Shown here one piece after another: positions 44,722-56,283 of a DNA stretch of 64,000 nucleotides. Each line of letters begins with the position of its first letter. Positions within the stretch are counted from its first letter, which is position 1. Below the pieces are notes generated by a model. The model had not been told where the DNA came from. It saw only the letters and a list, made by a program, of their open reading frames with translations, and did no database searches. This stretch comes from Megaustenia siamemsis (Eukaryota > Mollusca > Gastropoda > Stylommatophora > Ariophantidae), in assembly GCA_032433765.1 (NCBI GenBank), contig JAVIAB010000051.1:80988847-81052846 (forward strand), read 5' to 3'. Both the position numbers and the translations under genes were made by a program.

Positions 44722-45700
44722 CTACCAAACTCAGTCGCTGTGTCGTAATCAACTTTTAGATTACAGGTAAAGGCGCACAGATGTCCAGTCTGAAGCTTGT
44801 AGGTCCAGAGAAATGTTTGCTCTGGCGGAGACAGTTATGTAACGCGACGAAGCGGACGATAACCTCCCGTCGCGCAGGTGTAGACACGGAGTAGCGAATC
44901 ACTAAGACTAGACCCTTTGAAGAAACCGACCCGAGCGAAATAAAAGGAAACTCTTATATCGGCAGACGCTATGAAGTCCAGATAAGAAGACCTGAGATGA
45001 AAGTGGACAATTAAACTGCAATTAAACAAAGGGCCAAGGAAGGAGTTATAGTTGTGGGTTTTAGTCGTGGGAAAAGAATGTTTGAGAAGACTGACAGGTT
45101 GTCGACTAAAGTGATTAAAGTAATAAACTATGGACATAGTCAAGAAAGGCGGGGTTACAGAAGTAGTGACGGCCAACAGACGTAGGTTAGGCCGTATCGG
45201 TGGTCGGGGGGTGTGGTCACATGGGACTATAACGCGAGACACAGGGAAATAGAGGGGGTAGATGCAGACATTCGGATTCTGACATTCAGGGGAGAAACAT
45301 TGAGATGGACACAGACCTTCAGATAGGAGAGACGGTGAAAATATAGTGAAGGAAGTAGATACCTGCCTCAAGGCAGATGTTAGTCAGGACTTAGATGTAC
45401 AAGTACGTTTAGAGAATATTGTGACAAGAGTTGGACTTAGAAAGTAGAACAGTTCAAAGTAGTCCTACTATACTAAGATATTAGATGTTAGTAAGTCCCA
45501 AAGGAGATTTTTAGAGAACGGACAGAGATAGTCACACCGAGAGAAACGTGGATGGAAAAGTAAACTTAGAAACGTACAGAACTGAATGAACTTAGATAGA
45601 CTTAAGAACAATATACGATCACGCTTACTGACAATTCATCATCGCCTATCGGCTATGTCAAGTAACAACAGATTTTGTAAAACCACATGTAGAAGTCACT

Positions 45701-45706
45701 AATAAA
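45701..45706 (+). promoter_or_regulatory. Polyadenylation signal of the LTR
   Basis: AATAAA in the last ~107 bp of the element. Confidence 0.55.
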
Positions 45707-45807
45707 GACTTTGTTTATACTTGTTCAAAATGGATGATGAGTTATATGTGTGTGTCAATGAAAGAACAAGTAGTAAGTTAGAAGAAGTCTGTAAGAAGTC
45801 TGCCACA

Positions 45808-45976
45808 CTTACACATCTATACTGTAACAATCAACCAGCTTACAAATCTACACTGTAACAATCAACCAACTTACACATCTATACTGTAACAATCAACCAA
45901 CTTACACATCTATACTGTAACAATCAACCAACTTACAAATCTATACTGTAACAATCAACCAGCTTACACATCTATG
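45808..45976. repeat. ~31-bp minisatellite, right part
   Basis: Continuation of 43788-44114 after the LTR. Confidence 0.92.
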
Positions 45977-46445
45977 TTATATTCTTAAGAAGACTAAACA
46001 CACAAAGGCTTGCTTAGAGTAAAGCACTACCTAATTTTATAAAACAGTATATGTTGTATTTTTTTTTAATTCATGGAGGGTCTTCCTTAAAACTGTTTTT
46101 TTTTCCCTGTGTTTGAAATCTCAGAGTTTGAAGAATTTGCTATCTCATCTTGTTTGTAACATAAACACTGAAGTATTAACCTTTACAACCATTTTTTACC
46201 ACACTCTGTGAATTGTTCATTCGCCTGCACTTTCTATAAAGAAGTAGTAGAAGGATTGCCAGAAGTGTTCGGAATCTCCTCTAATAACGTGTATGATTCC
46301 TAGGTCTGGTTTTTTTTTTTAATCATCGTCATAGGCGTTGGCTTTATTTTATAGCTAGACCAGAACTTGAGATACAAGTTCTGAAGTGGAAAGTGGTGTG
46401 TGGGTTTGCCTTCAGTCGTACTCACACTCGTGCTTCTATTTACGC
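45977..46445. other. No gene seen
   Basis: T-rich sequence with no recognisable feature. Confidence 0.4.
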
Positions 46446-47004
46446 TATGACGGACATTTCTTTTTCCTGAATACATTAAGGGACATTTCTTTTTCCTGAA
46501 TACATTAAGGGACATTTCTTTTTCTGAATACATTAAGGGACATTTCTTTTTCTGAATACATTAAGGGACATTTCTTTTTCTGAATACATTAAGGGACATT
46601 TCTTTTTCTGAATACATTAAGGGACATTTCTTTTTCATGAATACATTAAGGGACATTTCTTTTTCCTGAATACATTAAGGGACATTTCTTTTCCTGAATA
46701 CATTAAGGGACATTTCTTTTTCCTGAATACATTAAGGGACATTTCTTTTCCTGAATACATTAAGGGACATTTCTTTTCCTGAATACATTAAGGGACATTT
46801 CTTTTTCCTGAATACATTAAGGGACATTTCTTTTTCCTGAATACATTAAGGGACATTTCTTTTTCCTGAATACATTAAGGGACATTTCTTTTTCCTGAAT
46901 ACATTAAGGGACATTTCTTTTTCCTGAATACATTAAGGGACATTTCTTTTTCCCGAATACATTAAGGGGCATTTCTTTTTCCCGAATACATTAAGGGATA
47001 TTTC
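46446..47004. repeat. 27-29-bp minisatellite (about 20 units)
   Basis: gaatacattaagggacattt + cttttcct; length variation comes from the T/C run. Confidence 0.95.
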
Positions 47005-47858
47005 TGATTTTTTTAAAATTCGCTTCGTACTTTGCTAGGTGTCGAAAGTACGAAAGCAATGAATTTAATTTGGTGTGGTGCTCTGGTATTGATCTAGCTA
47101 TGGTGTTTAGCATTATCGCTCTGTATATGTCTACTTTGCATTGATGTATGTTTGCAGAGTATGCTGTAGTGCTTCGATTGCTGGTGTAATAGTGAGACAT
47201 ATATAATTTGTGTTCTTTGTTTCCTTGTGTGTTTCAAATTGCATAGTTATCTTTTTCTTCCTTATTTCACTGGTGTCGTGTTGTAGATAAGTCGGTATGC
47301 GACTTCCTTCTCTTTCAGACCATATAGAGTATTTACTCCCGCATTTGATTCCTTGCTGTTGCGGCAAAGCCTGTTGCTTTATTAATTGTTTGTATAAGGC
47401 TTCCGTTGTTTGTTACATCCGGTGTTTGTTCCCCTGTACAGCTTGTATTCATGACAAGTAGAATACCTGCAGGTCTCGGTGTAGTTGCAGGAAGTTGCAG
47501 TCTGGAGCTTAACGTGCTTCATCAGCCTGAGCCTCATCATGTAGTAGTAGCCGTAGTGGTGTCGGTCTGGACGGATGACGGTGTGTCCCTCATGGCCGGT
47601 TCTGAGGACGTTGATTTTGGAGAGCGATTCCCACATCATGTTTTCTTCTATCAGTGTTTCGTTGTGTATGTTGTGTCGAGACATGAATCCATTGATGTAT
47701 TTGTTTATGTCATGGGTAATGTGCCGAAGCGGATCGATGACAGTGGTCCTGTAGAGTAGCCTGGGCTGATGCGCTTGTTGACTATGACGTTTCTGTCGAA
47801 GATGGTCGCTATTTTGTTCCAGTACTATATCGGTGAACATTTTTAAATTCAAGAACAT
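47005..47858 (-). CDS. Unrecognised reading frames with coding-like composition
   Basis: The minus strand holds a 158-codon frame starting at ATG 47858 (MFLNLKMFTDIVLEQNSD ... STCHEYKLYRGTN) and ending at 47382. A second open stretch in another frame follows (GIKCGSKYSIWSEREGS ... ALQHTLQTYIN), and a third (DIYRAIMLNTIARSIPEH, LLSYFRHLAKYEANFKK). Taken in order they could be one protein broken by two frame changes, or separate exons. I see no known motif, signal peptide or membrane segment and no other copy in the window. The composition is less repeat-like than other open frames here, so I list it as a candidate decayed ORF. Confidence 0.3.
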
Positions 47859-49584
47859 TTCAGATCAATACAATTTACTTGCAATCTATGTCTTGATAAC
47901 AAACACTGAAATATACCTGCAACAAATGCTAGGTCGTTTTGGTACAGCATGAACACACTTTGTCCGCATTATTCCCACCACAACTGACTTCTTATATCAA
48001 CGAGCTCCAAACAGCAACATTCAAAACGAATCTTCATTGTTTACGACCAGTTGAAATAAAAAAAACTATCTATACATTAACTTAGATCGGAAAATATCAT
48101 TCCAGATCAATGTCGATCGATAACAAGGTGAACAAAACAATTGTATTACTAAGCAAGATTAAATAGGGTACCCGGATCTAAGAAAAAAGTAAATTATTAC
48201 ATAACACCATCCAGAAATGATTACTTCGCAAGTCAAACCTTAAAAAAAATATCCAAGATAAATCAACACTAAACACATCAGTGCACTCATCAAAAGAGAC
48301 ACATCAGATCTCGTACTGATCTCATCCGCCATCTTGGAATACATACTAACAGTAATCGATACTAATGTCTTTCACAACGACATGTATGAACGCGGTACAG
48401 TGAAACCACACAACTGGAATGCATTTACGTATATGACAGCTACAACGTGAATAAGTGCACACCAAACACTGAAACTATCAATACACCCTGTTTATCTTTC
48501 AGGTCAATGGTACCAAGCTTAATCAAGTGAGAATTCCAGAAAATGGTTTGGTCTAGTCATTAAACTGAAGCCTGTACAGCTGAATCTGCAGTACCTCAGT
48601 TGCGATAATCTGGTTTCGGCGCTCGAGGAAAGCCAAGTCTAATAATGGATACGCAACATTTAATATAATTTAAATATACTTTTAACATTGGGGCGCTGAC
48701 TAACAACAGCCAATGCGTCACATTTTGCCCATCATTGAAAAGAAAGGCAAATACCTACTCTCCTTGCAGTATCTAATGTATGTATTTACATGAAAGTAAA
48801 TAAGAAATATCTTAATATATTTATTTTATAATAGATAGTTCTAAACATAGGGGGTTAGATAGACACCGAGGTATAAATCGAGACACAAACCACAACCGAT
48901 ATCTAACGCAAATTATTAAAAATAAACCATTTTAAAAAATCATGAATCAATCAGAATAGATAATGGATATTGCCAAGATCCTGACAGTCTGACGCATCAA
49001 CTTTTCAACAACTTAACCATAGGAATTGAGGATGCGTGTCACGATCATTCCTGAGAAGTGTCAGCGAGAGGTTAGCTCCTGGCTGCTAAGCCCGACTAGT
49101 TTGAATGGGTAGAGGTTAGACTGGCACTTTTGTTTCCCAAAATGGCGGCTATATCTGGCTCTGACGACTCGATCAGCGCAAAAACTAACACTTTTATAGA
49201 AAAAAAAACGCAATAGAATCAAACATAAGCTCATAATGAGCATATCTAAAAGCAGTGAAAGCTGAGAGGAAGTCAGTGTCATGAATACCATGGCATACCT
49301 CCAAAAACCTAAGACAACAAAGCTTTGGGAAAGCAAGATCCTGAAATCATTCTTTCTTTTGTCCATCTTTTGTTGCCTTGAAGCGTCGCAAGAGAAAGGA
49401 GGAAGTTCTGGTGTCTGTAGATGTTCTATTGTTAGCTATGTTGCTCACTTCACCTTTAGATTAGTGTCGCTCTTGGGTCTATCTGGACGCTCTTTAGTCA
49501 GACATATTTTGGTTACCACGAAGGGTATTTTATCCCATCTATATCTTCCTAATAGTGAAAGAAAGCAAGAAGAAAAAAAACAGA
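47859..49584. other. No gene seen
   Basis: AT-rich sequence with no convincing exon, SINE or LINE. Confidence 0.4.
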
Positions 49585-50205
49585 ACATATCTGAAACAAC
49601 GCCTCAAATACTTGGGCACAAATATAACATCAGATGGAAGATGCACCACAGAGATAAAAAGCAAAATAGCTCAATAATAGAATTTAATAGAAATACAAAT
49701 TTATAAGATGACAAAAATCTTATGCAACAAATCTATGTCAATGGAAGTGAGAAAGAGAGTTCATCGGTGCTATATAGAGCCAATTCTGACATATGGAATC
49801 GAATCATGGACAGTAGACAAACAAATGAAAAGACGATTAGAGGCCACAGAGACGGGATTTCTCAGAAGAATGTTGAAAGTTCCGTGGACAGCTAAAAAGA
49901 CCAACGAGGAAATTATCAAAGAGGCCTAGACAAAAAAGGAACTCCTGAGAAAAATATCAGAAAAAAACAATCAACATTTTTCGGGGACATCATGAGAAGA
50001 TGAAAGTTGGAATACTTGTTTACAACTGCTAAAATACAGGGAAAGAGATATTGCGGACCACAAAGAGAGAAAATACTGGATAGCTTGGTGTCATGGTATG
50101 GAAAATAGTCAGCAACATAACTGATACGATGCACGTTAGATAGAAGATTGTGGACGGACTTTTATCGCCCATGCTAACCGGTATGGCACATGATGATGAT
50201 AAATC
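49585..50205 (+). mobile_element. LINE family A variant, C-terminal region
   Basis: It reads RLKYLGTNITSDGRCTTEIK, CYIEPILTYGIESWTVD, FLRRMLKVPWTAKKTNEEI, then frameshifted tail sequence. It ends ccggtatggcacATGATGATGATAA. This is the closest relative of the minus copy at 25210-25600. Confidence 0.87.
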
Positions 50206-50504
50206 CGTCATAACTGACATATAATACTTTAAGATGTGTCCTTATATATTCTCTCATGTTATCAAATGAGAATACTACATTCTGCATCTTTTAAACGTTG
50301 TCATATTTTCATCTGGACCATCCTTTTCTTAGAATAAATCAGTATCTAGCTAACGAGTCATGGTAATTTTGTCCACCTGAGTGGCATAAGAATTATGACC
50401 ATAGGAGTTTTCTGGGTTCTTATTAAGATGAATATTTGACGTGGAAGGCGTTATCCTGGTGGATATTGTATCATGTGATATGTTGACATTATTGCAGCCA
50501 ATCT
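50206..50504. other. No gene seen
   Basis: Nothing recognised. Confidence 0.35.
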
Positions 50505-51490
50505 TATGTTAGACACATCTGTAGCAAGTGTTATGTTGAATATATCTGTAGCAAATGTTGTGTTGGACAATTCTGTAGGAAATGTTATGTTGGACCCTTC
50601 TGTAGCCAGTGTTATGTTGGGCACTTTTGTAGACAGTGTTGTATGTTGGACATTTCTATAGCAAAAATTATTGTGGGCTCTTTTTTGTAGCCAGTCTTAT
50701 GTTGAACACTTCTGTAACCAGTGTTATGGTGGACTCTTTCGTAGCACGTGCTATGTTGGACACTTCTTTAGCTATCGTTATGTTGGACTCCTCCGTAGCT
50801 TGTGCTATCATGATTTCATACGTAGCTAGTGTTATGTTGGACTCATCTGTAGCATGTGTTATGCTGGACTCGTCTGTAGCTTGTGTTATGTTGATCACGT
50901 CTGTAGCTACTGTAATGTTGGTCACGTCCGAAGATACTGTTATGATGGACATGTCTGTAGCTTGTGTTATATTGAACACGTCTGTAGCTTGTGTTATGTT
51001 GGACACTTCTGCAGCCGGTGTTATTTTGAGCACGTCTTTAGCTTATGTTGTGTCGACACGACTTTAGCTTGTGTTATGTTGGACACGTCTGTAGCTTGTG
51101 TTATATTGCGCACGTTTGTAGCTTGTGTTATTATGTTAGTGGCGTCTGTAGCTAATGTTATGTTGGACACTTCTGTAGGCCGTGTTATGTTGGACACTTC
51201 TGTAGGCCGTGTTATGTTGGACACTTCTGTAGGCCGTGTTATGTTGGACACTTCTGTAGTCAGTGTTATGTTGGACACTTCTGTAGTCAGTGTTATGTTG
51301 GAAACATCTCTTGTCAAAGTTATGTGTGAAACACCTTTACAAATTTAGCAAATATATGTGTGATACTCCTATGAACAATGTTATATTTGATACTTCTTTA
51401 GCCACTGTTATATATAGAATGTTGTAGCGAATGTTATATTTGACACTTCCGTAACCAATATTATGTTGAACGCTTTTATTGCCAAGCTAA
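50505..51490. repeat. 27-bp minisatellite, degenerate, with remnants to 52490
   Basis: gtgttatgttggacacttct + gtagcca, about 33 units with substitutions. Four consecutive near-identical units lie at 51177-51300. Similar units reappear at 51895-51945 and 52430-52490, so the original array was longer and has been split by insertions. Confidence 0.9.
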
Positions 51491-51507
51491 ATAGAACACG
51501 TATGCTG

Positions 51508-51905
51508 CTAATGTCGTAGACAAATAATAATAAATGAATATTATTATAGAGGGAAACTTCCGAGGCGATAGATCTACGAATCATTTCAGAAGAAGAGGTA
51601 TGTTTACAGCACTCGGAAAAAATGACAAATAATCAACAACAGAAAAAAAAATCAATATGGTCCGAAGCAGTATCGAACCCGTACTCCATGTCACAAGCGC
51701 CTTGCCACGAGAAAACAAACGCTAGAGCACACGGCCAACTCAGCTAACGGAAAGGCACTGTGCCAAGGAGTACGGGTTCGATCCTGATTCGGACAATATA
51801 TTGTTCTTTGTTTTTGTTTTTTTCTGTTGTTGATTATTTGTCATTTTTTCCGAGTGCTATATCCATACCTCTTGCTCTGAAATGATTCGCCTTACTAATG
51901 TTCTG
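51508..51905. mobile_element. Foldback element with Pol III promoter boxes
   Basis: Arms 51577-51687 and 51767-51889 are inverted repeats (outer block cgaatcatttcag, then cactcggaaaaaatgacaaa, inner block atcgaacccgtactcc) around a 79-bp core. On the minus strand the core and left arm form a tRNA-like head: A box ttagctgagttggccg (51747-51732) and B box gggttcgatac (51680-51670). The right arm carries a B box on + (51774-51784). A second, broken copy is at 53625-54062. It sits within the 27-bp array. Confidence 0.75.
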
Positions 51906-51954
51906 TTTGGCATTTCTGCAGCCAATTTCATGTTTTAAATTTTTCTTCATTTTT

Positions 51955-52430
51955 GACAATATAAACAAGAAAAAGAGTTCTTAAATGTTACGTAGAGCGA
52001 TTCTTAACATATGGATGTGAATCATGGACAATAGAACAACAGATAAGAAAATCACTGGAGCCTGTAGAAATATGGTTTTACAGAAGAATGTTGAGAATAC
52101 CATGGACAGCTAAGAAGAGCAATGAAAACGTTCTGAATGAGGTCAAAGCAAAAAAAGAGCTGGTTTCCAATATTAGGAAGAAACAATCATCATTTTTGGC
52201 CATGTAATGAGAAGAGAACAACTGGAATATATTGTAACAACTTGAAAAATTGAGGGACGAAAAGGTAGAGGAAAGCAAAGAGAAAAAATACCAGACAGCT
52301 TAAGAGATTTGCTTGGCAGAAGGTCAACAACAGAAATGGTAAAGAACTGTTGAGATCGAAAGTTGTGGAGAGATATGATCACCTACGCCAGTAGGCCCGG
52401 TACTTAATGATGATGATGTTGATGTTTTGT
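51955..52430 (+). mobile_element. LINE family A, C-terminal fragment
   Basis: FLTYGCESWTIEQQIRKSLE, FYRRMLRIPWTAKKSNEN, then the shifted tail, ending ggcccggtacTTAATGATGATGATG. It is inserted in the remains of the 27-bp array. Confidence 0.88.
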
Positions 52431-52524
52431 TTGACAAATCTTCAACCAATACAATGTTGGACACTTCTCTAGCCAATATTACTTTTAATGGTTACGTAGC
52501 TTGTATATTTCAGATAGTTTATAA

Positions 52525-52945
52525 TTCGTAGAATAATAATAAAGAAACGTGGACATTAGACAAGGAAACAGAACATAAAATTGAAGCCTTTGGAATGTGG
52601 ATTTATAGTAGAATAAGTAGAATTGGATAGGAAGAAAAGAAAACGAACGTTGAAGCCTTAAAACAGCTAAAATGATAAGAGAACTACTAAACACAATTTA
52701 AACAAGACAAGTGCGATTTTTTGGGAATGTTAAGAGCCTACTAAAAGTAATTTTGGAAAAGAAAATACAAGGTTACAAGTGGCAGATACAGACCAAGAAA
52801 AACATGGACGAGTAACATCAAAAGATGAACAAATCAGCCTATAACAAACTGCACCATCAAAGCAAGAGCCAGCGGAATGGCGCTCTGTGGTAGCCAACCT
52901 TCTATGCAGAGACGGCACTCAATGATGATGACGATGATGAAAGTA
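52525..52945 (+). mobile_element. LINE family B, C-terminal fragment
   Basis: ETWTLDKETEHKIEAFGMWI and later blocks parallel to 11635-12045, with frameshifts; tail ggcactcaATGATGATGACGATGATG. Confidence 0.85.
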
Positions 52946-53624
52946 ATAAATCAAGACATTGGTCTATACTACCTAATATTCATTCAGAAACTACGAACTT
53001 GTATGCTTTAAATAGATGTCTCTTTTAAAACCATTCTCTGCGTACTTCTCGTTTAATTCTCATAAAAATGCCGATTGTGTTATCAAACAAACTAAAATAT
53101 TAAAATTATCAAGTTGAATTGCCTTGTTCTCACATATTTGTGATGTTCTAGAGAGTTATGTACCAATTTACAAACATATTTTGCTAGACAGTACTGTATC
53201 AGAGTACATAATGTACAAAACGAACACTCAGGATTGGTCAATACATTCCGACTTCCCAAGCCAAATCCCTAACTCCAACGATCTGTTACCATCCCTAAGT
53301 AAACATTCGAAACGTAAATGGATTGCCCACAATTCATCAGTGTCACTTCCGCTACGACCAACCACGTGATTTTAGTCTTCCACTTCTACAGGTGTACTCT
53401 GTCATTTATTGTGTTGACTTGTCGCGTATCTTGTCTGGCTTCTATGATCGACCGTCCGCAGCTCTAACACACTGGATAATCGGTTTAGCTGAAGTCTATC
53501 ATCATCATGTAGCACGAATTGTGGAGTTCACAATCTAATTTTCCCACAATTTTGCAGCGTCTGAGAATTTTTATGTTTTGTTCTCTTTTTTCCATTTAAT
53601 TGTGATGCACTACCACCTCAATCC
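52946..53624. other. No gene seen
   Basis: No recognisable exon or repeat. Confidence 0.4.
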
Positions 53625-54062
53625 CACCGAATAATTTCAGGGAAAGAGGTATGTTTACATCACTCGGGAAAAAAACCTAATTAACAACAGAATAAAAAAA
53701 AATAGATCAATAGATGGCCCGAAGCAGGGTCAAACTCGGGGGACTGGTTGGTCTCGAGGCAAGAGCAGGCTCGAGACAGAGAGGTTGTGGATTCAAATCC
53801 CGGCTCCATGGGTTGGGACTTTTATTTATGATTTCTCTCTGCGGACCCCCCACCCCTGGTCTCAGAAGCGAGGCCCAGCTTGAAACGTCAATTACTCATA
53901 GATGGCGAATCACGCATGTGTACTCTTGAGTAAGCAAAATGTGCTCTAGCGTTTGATTCTCGTGGCAAGGCGCTATGCCTCCTCCCCTGAAATTATTCGC
54001 TGATCCATCACCTCCTGAAGTTTCCCTCTATAATGGTATTCGTTTATTATTATTTGTCTTCT
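53625..54062. mobile_element. Foldback element copy 2, interrupted by SINE2
   Basis: The left arm (53625-53732) matches 51577-51690. The right part (53935-54062) matches the core ('gtgctctagcgtttgattct', 'cgtggcaaggcgct') in inverted orientation and the complement of the outer left end of copy 1 ('gaagtttccctctataa', 'attattatttgtct'). SINE2 occupies 53733-53930. Confidence 0.7.
53733..53930 (+). mobile_element. SINE2, nested in the foldback element
   Basis: ctggttggtctcgaggcaag (A-box region), 'gtggattcaaatcccggctc' (B box), then the body 'tttatttatgatttctctct', 'gcggaccccccacccctgg'. Confidence 0.8.
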
Positions 54063-54164
54063 GCCTCAGTCCAGCCTGACCGACCGACAGCACTAATGTA
54101 TTGGTCAGTTGTTTGGTACCGAGTATTGACTAGTTTAGCGTTAGTCAGCTTTATGTAGGTAGCA

Positions 54165-54275
54165 GTAAGAGCTCAGTGGTTAGTGCACTGGATTACTATG
54201 GACAAGATGTCAGGTTTTTAACTCGATCAACAGCTTCTAGGTTTACTCAGCCGTAAATGGTTATTCGATTTTTCT
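54165..54275 (+). mobile_element. SINE1, 5' half (split by R1)
   Basis: A box 'gagctcagtggttagtgcac'; the B box is degraded; it stops at 'cgatttttct' where R1 begins. The SINE continues at 54580. Confidence 0.82.
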
Positions 54276-54573
54276 AACACTGTGAGCTGTGTTTATCATC
54301 CAGATTGTGTTTTAGATATTGCATACGATGAATGATGATATCGTCTGACTAAGGACAGTTCAGCTGCGTTCACTTTCGGTGCCACTTCGCCTCATGTCTT
54401 TTGGTGTGTGATGTAGCTGCTATTATGGGAACTGCAGCTGCCTTTCTTTGTTTGGATCCTTCAATGAGATGAGTTTTAATTCGGATGATTCCACTGGCAC
54501 GGGCGGTTGAGCAATTATGGATTTGAATTCGTTTGCAGTGATACCGGGACCTTCGACTAGCCATAACCAGGGG
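54276..54573 (+). mobile_element. R1 retroposon inserted in SINE1, with target duplication
   Basis: A 298-bp insertion flanked by TTTTCT (54270-54275 and 54574-54579). Uninterrupted SINE1 copies show the empty site (gatttttttctgggaaag). It starts at a different internal point from other R1 copies and ends at the shared 3' end (cgactagccataacca). Confidence 0.82.
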
Positions 54574-54579
54574 TTTTCT

Positions 54580-54700
54580 TGGAAAATAGGATGGCCTGGT
54601 GTGACATCGACCACACCACCCATTTTAAAAATGTACCTTCCGTCCTTCAAAAGATTTGGACGTTAACACCATCTTCTCAAATAATCGCCATAAACTTTAG
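54580..54700 (+). mobile_element. SINE1, 3' half (split by R1)
   Basis: tggaaaataggatggcctgg, 'accacaccacccattttaaa', 'ggacgttaacaccatc': the SINE1 body resuming directly after the duplication. Confidence 0.8.
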
Positions 54701-54705
54701 GGCAT

Positions 54706-54742
54706 GTGTGTGTGTGTGTGTGGGTGGGGGGGGAGGGGGGGC
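54706..54742 (+). repeat. (GT)n followed by G-run
   Basis: Short simple repeat after the SINE1 tail. Confidence 0.9.
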
Positions 54743-54954
54743 ACCATTAGTCTCTCTAGCCTAATGGTTCTCAAAACTATGCCAACAGGCGCCAATATGC
54801 GTGTTTTCTTAGTGCCCAGGAAATCCAGTGAGTGACGTAATTTATTGTCCGACATTCATTCGAACGAAAGACTGAGTGGAAATAAAATAAAAGAGCAGAT
54901 GAAGCAAACGCTGACGTTTTTTTCCCCTTCCCAATTAACAAAAGCATTATTCTC

Positions 54955-55745
54955 AACCGATGCAAGATAAAACTAGCAGACCTGATGAGAGACCACAACA
55001 GCTGGGACTGAAAGTAAATAGTGATAAGACCACAATTATGAGTATTAATGCAGTTGGCATTAGCCAAATAACAATTGGAGAAATACCTCTACTAGACGTA
55101 CAATCTTACATATATCTGGGCAATAATATAGACAGAGAAAGAGGAAAAGAGAATGATACCAAAAATAAGGATATCAAAAGCACGGGAGCCTTAATTGCAC
55201 GATAAACATACTGAAATCCAAAAGAATTATGTTAATTGCCACAATAACATTTTTTATCTCACAAGTTAAGTCACTTCTATTATATGACATTGAAAAATGG
55301 AGAACAACAAAAATGACAATCACGAATATACAGACTTTTATTAATGTATGCTCACGCAGAATAAAAGGATAGAGAAGGCTGGACAAAATCACTAACCTAG
55401 AATTATGGAAAAGTACCAGTAAAATAGCAGTGGACAAGGAGAGAAAACGATGGCACTGGAGAGAGGACACACGCTGCGGAAGCCCATTGAGAGTATTACA
55501 CGACAGGCCCTTTTTGGAATCTCCAAAGGAAGAGACAAAGAAAAAGACCAAAATATTCTTGGAGAAGACAGATGTAAGCAGAGATGAAGATGATGGGGAA
55601 GACATGTAATGATCTTAACAAAATGGCAAGGAACAGAACGGCTTGAAAAGTGGTTGCTGAAGACATGCTCCGCAGGGAGTTGAATGGTAGAAGAATGAAC
55701 AGAAGCTGTAACCATCGGCATCAAATGGTCAGAGTAAAGCAGATT
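54955..55745 (+). mobile_element. LINE family E, reverse transcriptase C-terminal half
   Basis: LGLKVNSDKTTIMSINAVG, ITIGEIPLLDVQSYIYLGNN, LLLYDIEKWRTTKMTITNIQ, LDKITNLELWKSTS, then frameshifted sequence. Typical order for the end of a LINE polymerase; several breaks. Confidence 0.85.
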
Positions 55746-55887
55746 TAGCGGTTGAAATTAGCCTTCATGTGGTATTTTGAAAGACTTTGGTAGAGGTGAA
55801 CTTGAATTTACATAAATATAAGTAGCGGCATAGACTCAGTGTTTGAGCAATTTATGAAAGAGACATTGGTCGGGTATACGCATTTGA
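55746..55887. other. No gene seen
   Basis: Short spacer. Confidence 0.35.
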
Positions 55888-56150
55888 TAATGGCCAGGGG
55901 ACTTGGTGGTCTAGAGGTAAGACGTCAGCCTCTGGACAAGAAGGTCAAGAATTCGATCCCCACAACAGGCCAATGGAATGTTTTCAAAAATCGAATCAAT
56001 GATTTCTTCGTGGCTTTACCCTCCCGTGGTCTCTGGTTAGTGAGATCCAATGTTTAGCCCTCTCAGGAAACGGCGAAAAACAGGAGGTTCAGTGTGCATT
56101 CTACGGAAGATAAAAATCACTTGGCAGTTAAAAGTCGAAACGACTAGGTG
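55888..56150 (+). mobile_element. SINE2-like tRNA-derived element
   Basis: tggtggtctagaggtaagac (A box), 'caagaattcgatccccac' (B box), then 'ttaccctcccgtggtctctgg'. It shares block order with 53733-53930 but has a different body in the middle. Confidence 0.68.
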
Positions 56151-56283
56151 AAAAAATGGCCGCTGCCCTGGCAAACATTGTTAAGCAAAAAGACAAAAGT
56201 CTACGCAAATACATTTCACCCTTCCATTGTTGAGTTTGTGACGTGAAATCTTCACTGCGGGCTGCGCTCAGTCCTGTTGCGTG

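Larger units (their letters stand above)
44115..45807 (+). mobile_element. Solo LTR of an LTR retrotransposon, 1,693 bp
   Basis: It starts TGTGATAG and ends CTGCCACA (TG...CA, short imperfect inverted ends). A CTTA duplication flanks it (44111-44114 and 45808-45811), and both flanks are the same minisatellite, so the empty site is visible. The left several hundred bp are not repeated at the right, so there is one LTR only. AATAAA at 45701-45706, about 100 bp from the end, fits the LTR polyadenylation position and sets the + orientation. No coding domain is recognised. A 178-codon antisense open stretch (45371-44835) looks accidental. Confidence 0.8.

Noticed and set aside
44835..45371. 178-codon minus frame inside the solo LTR
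   Set aside because: Antisense to the LTR orientation set by the polyadenylation signal, with no recognised motif; length is plausible by chance.
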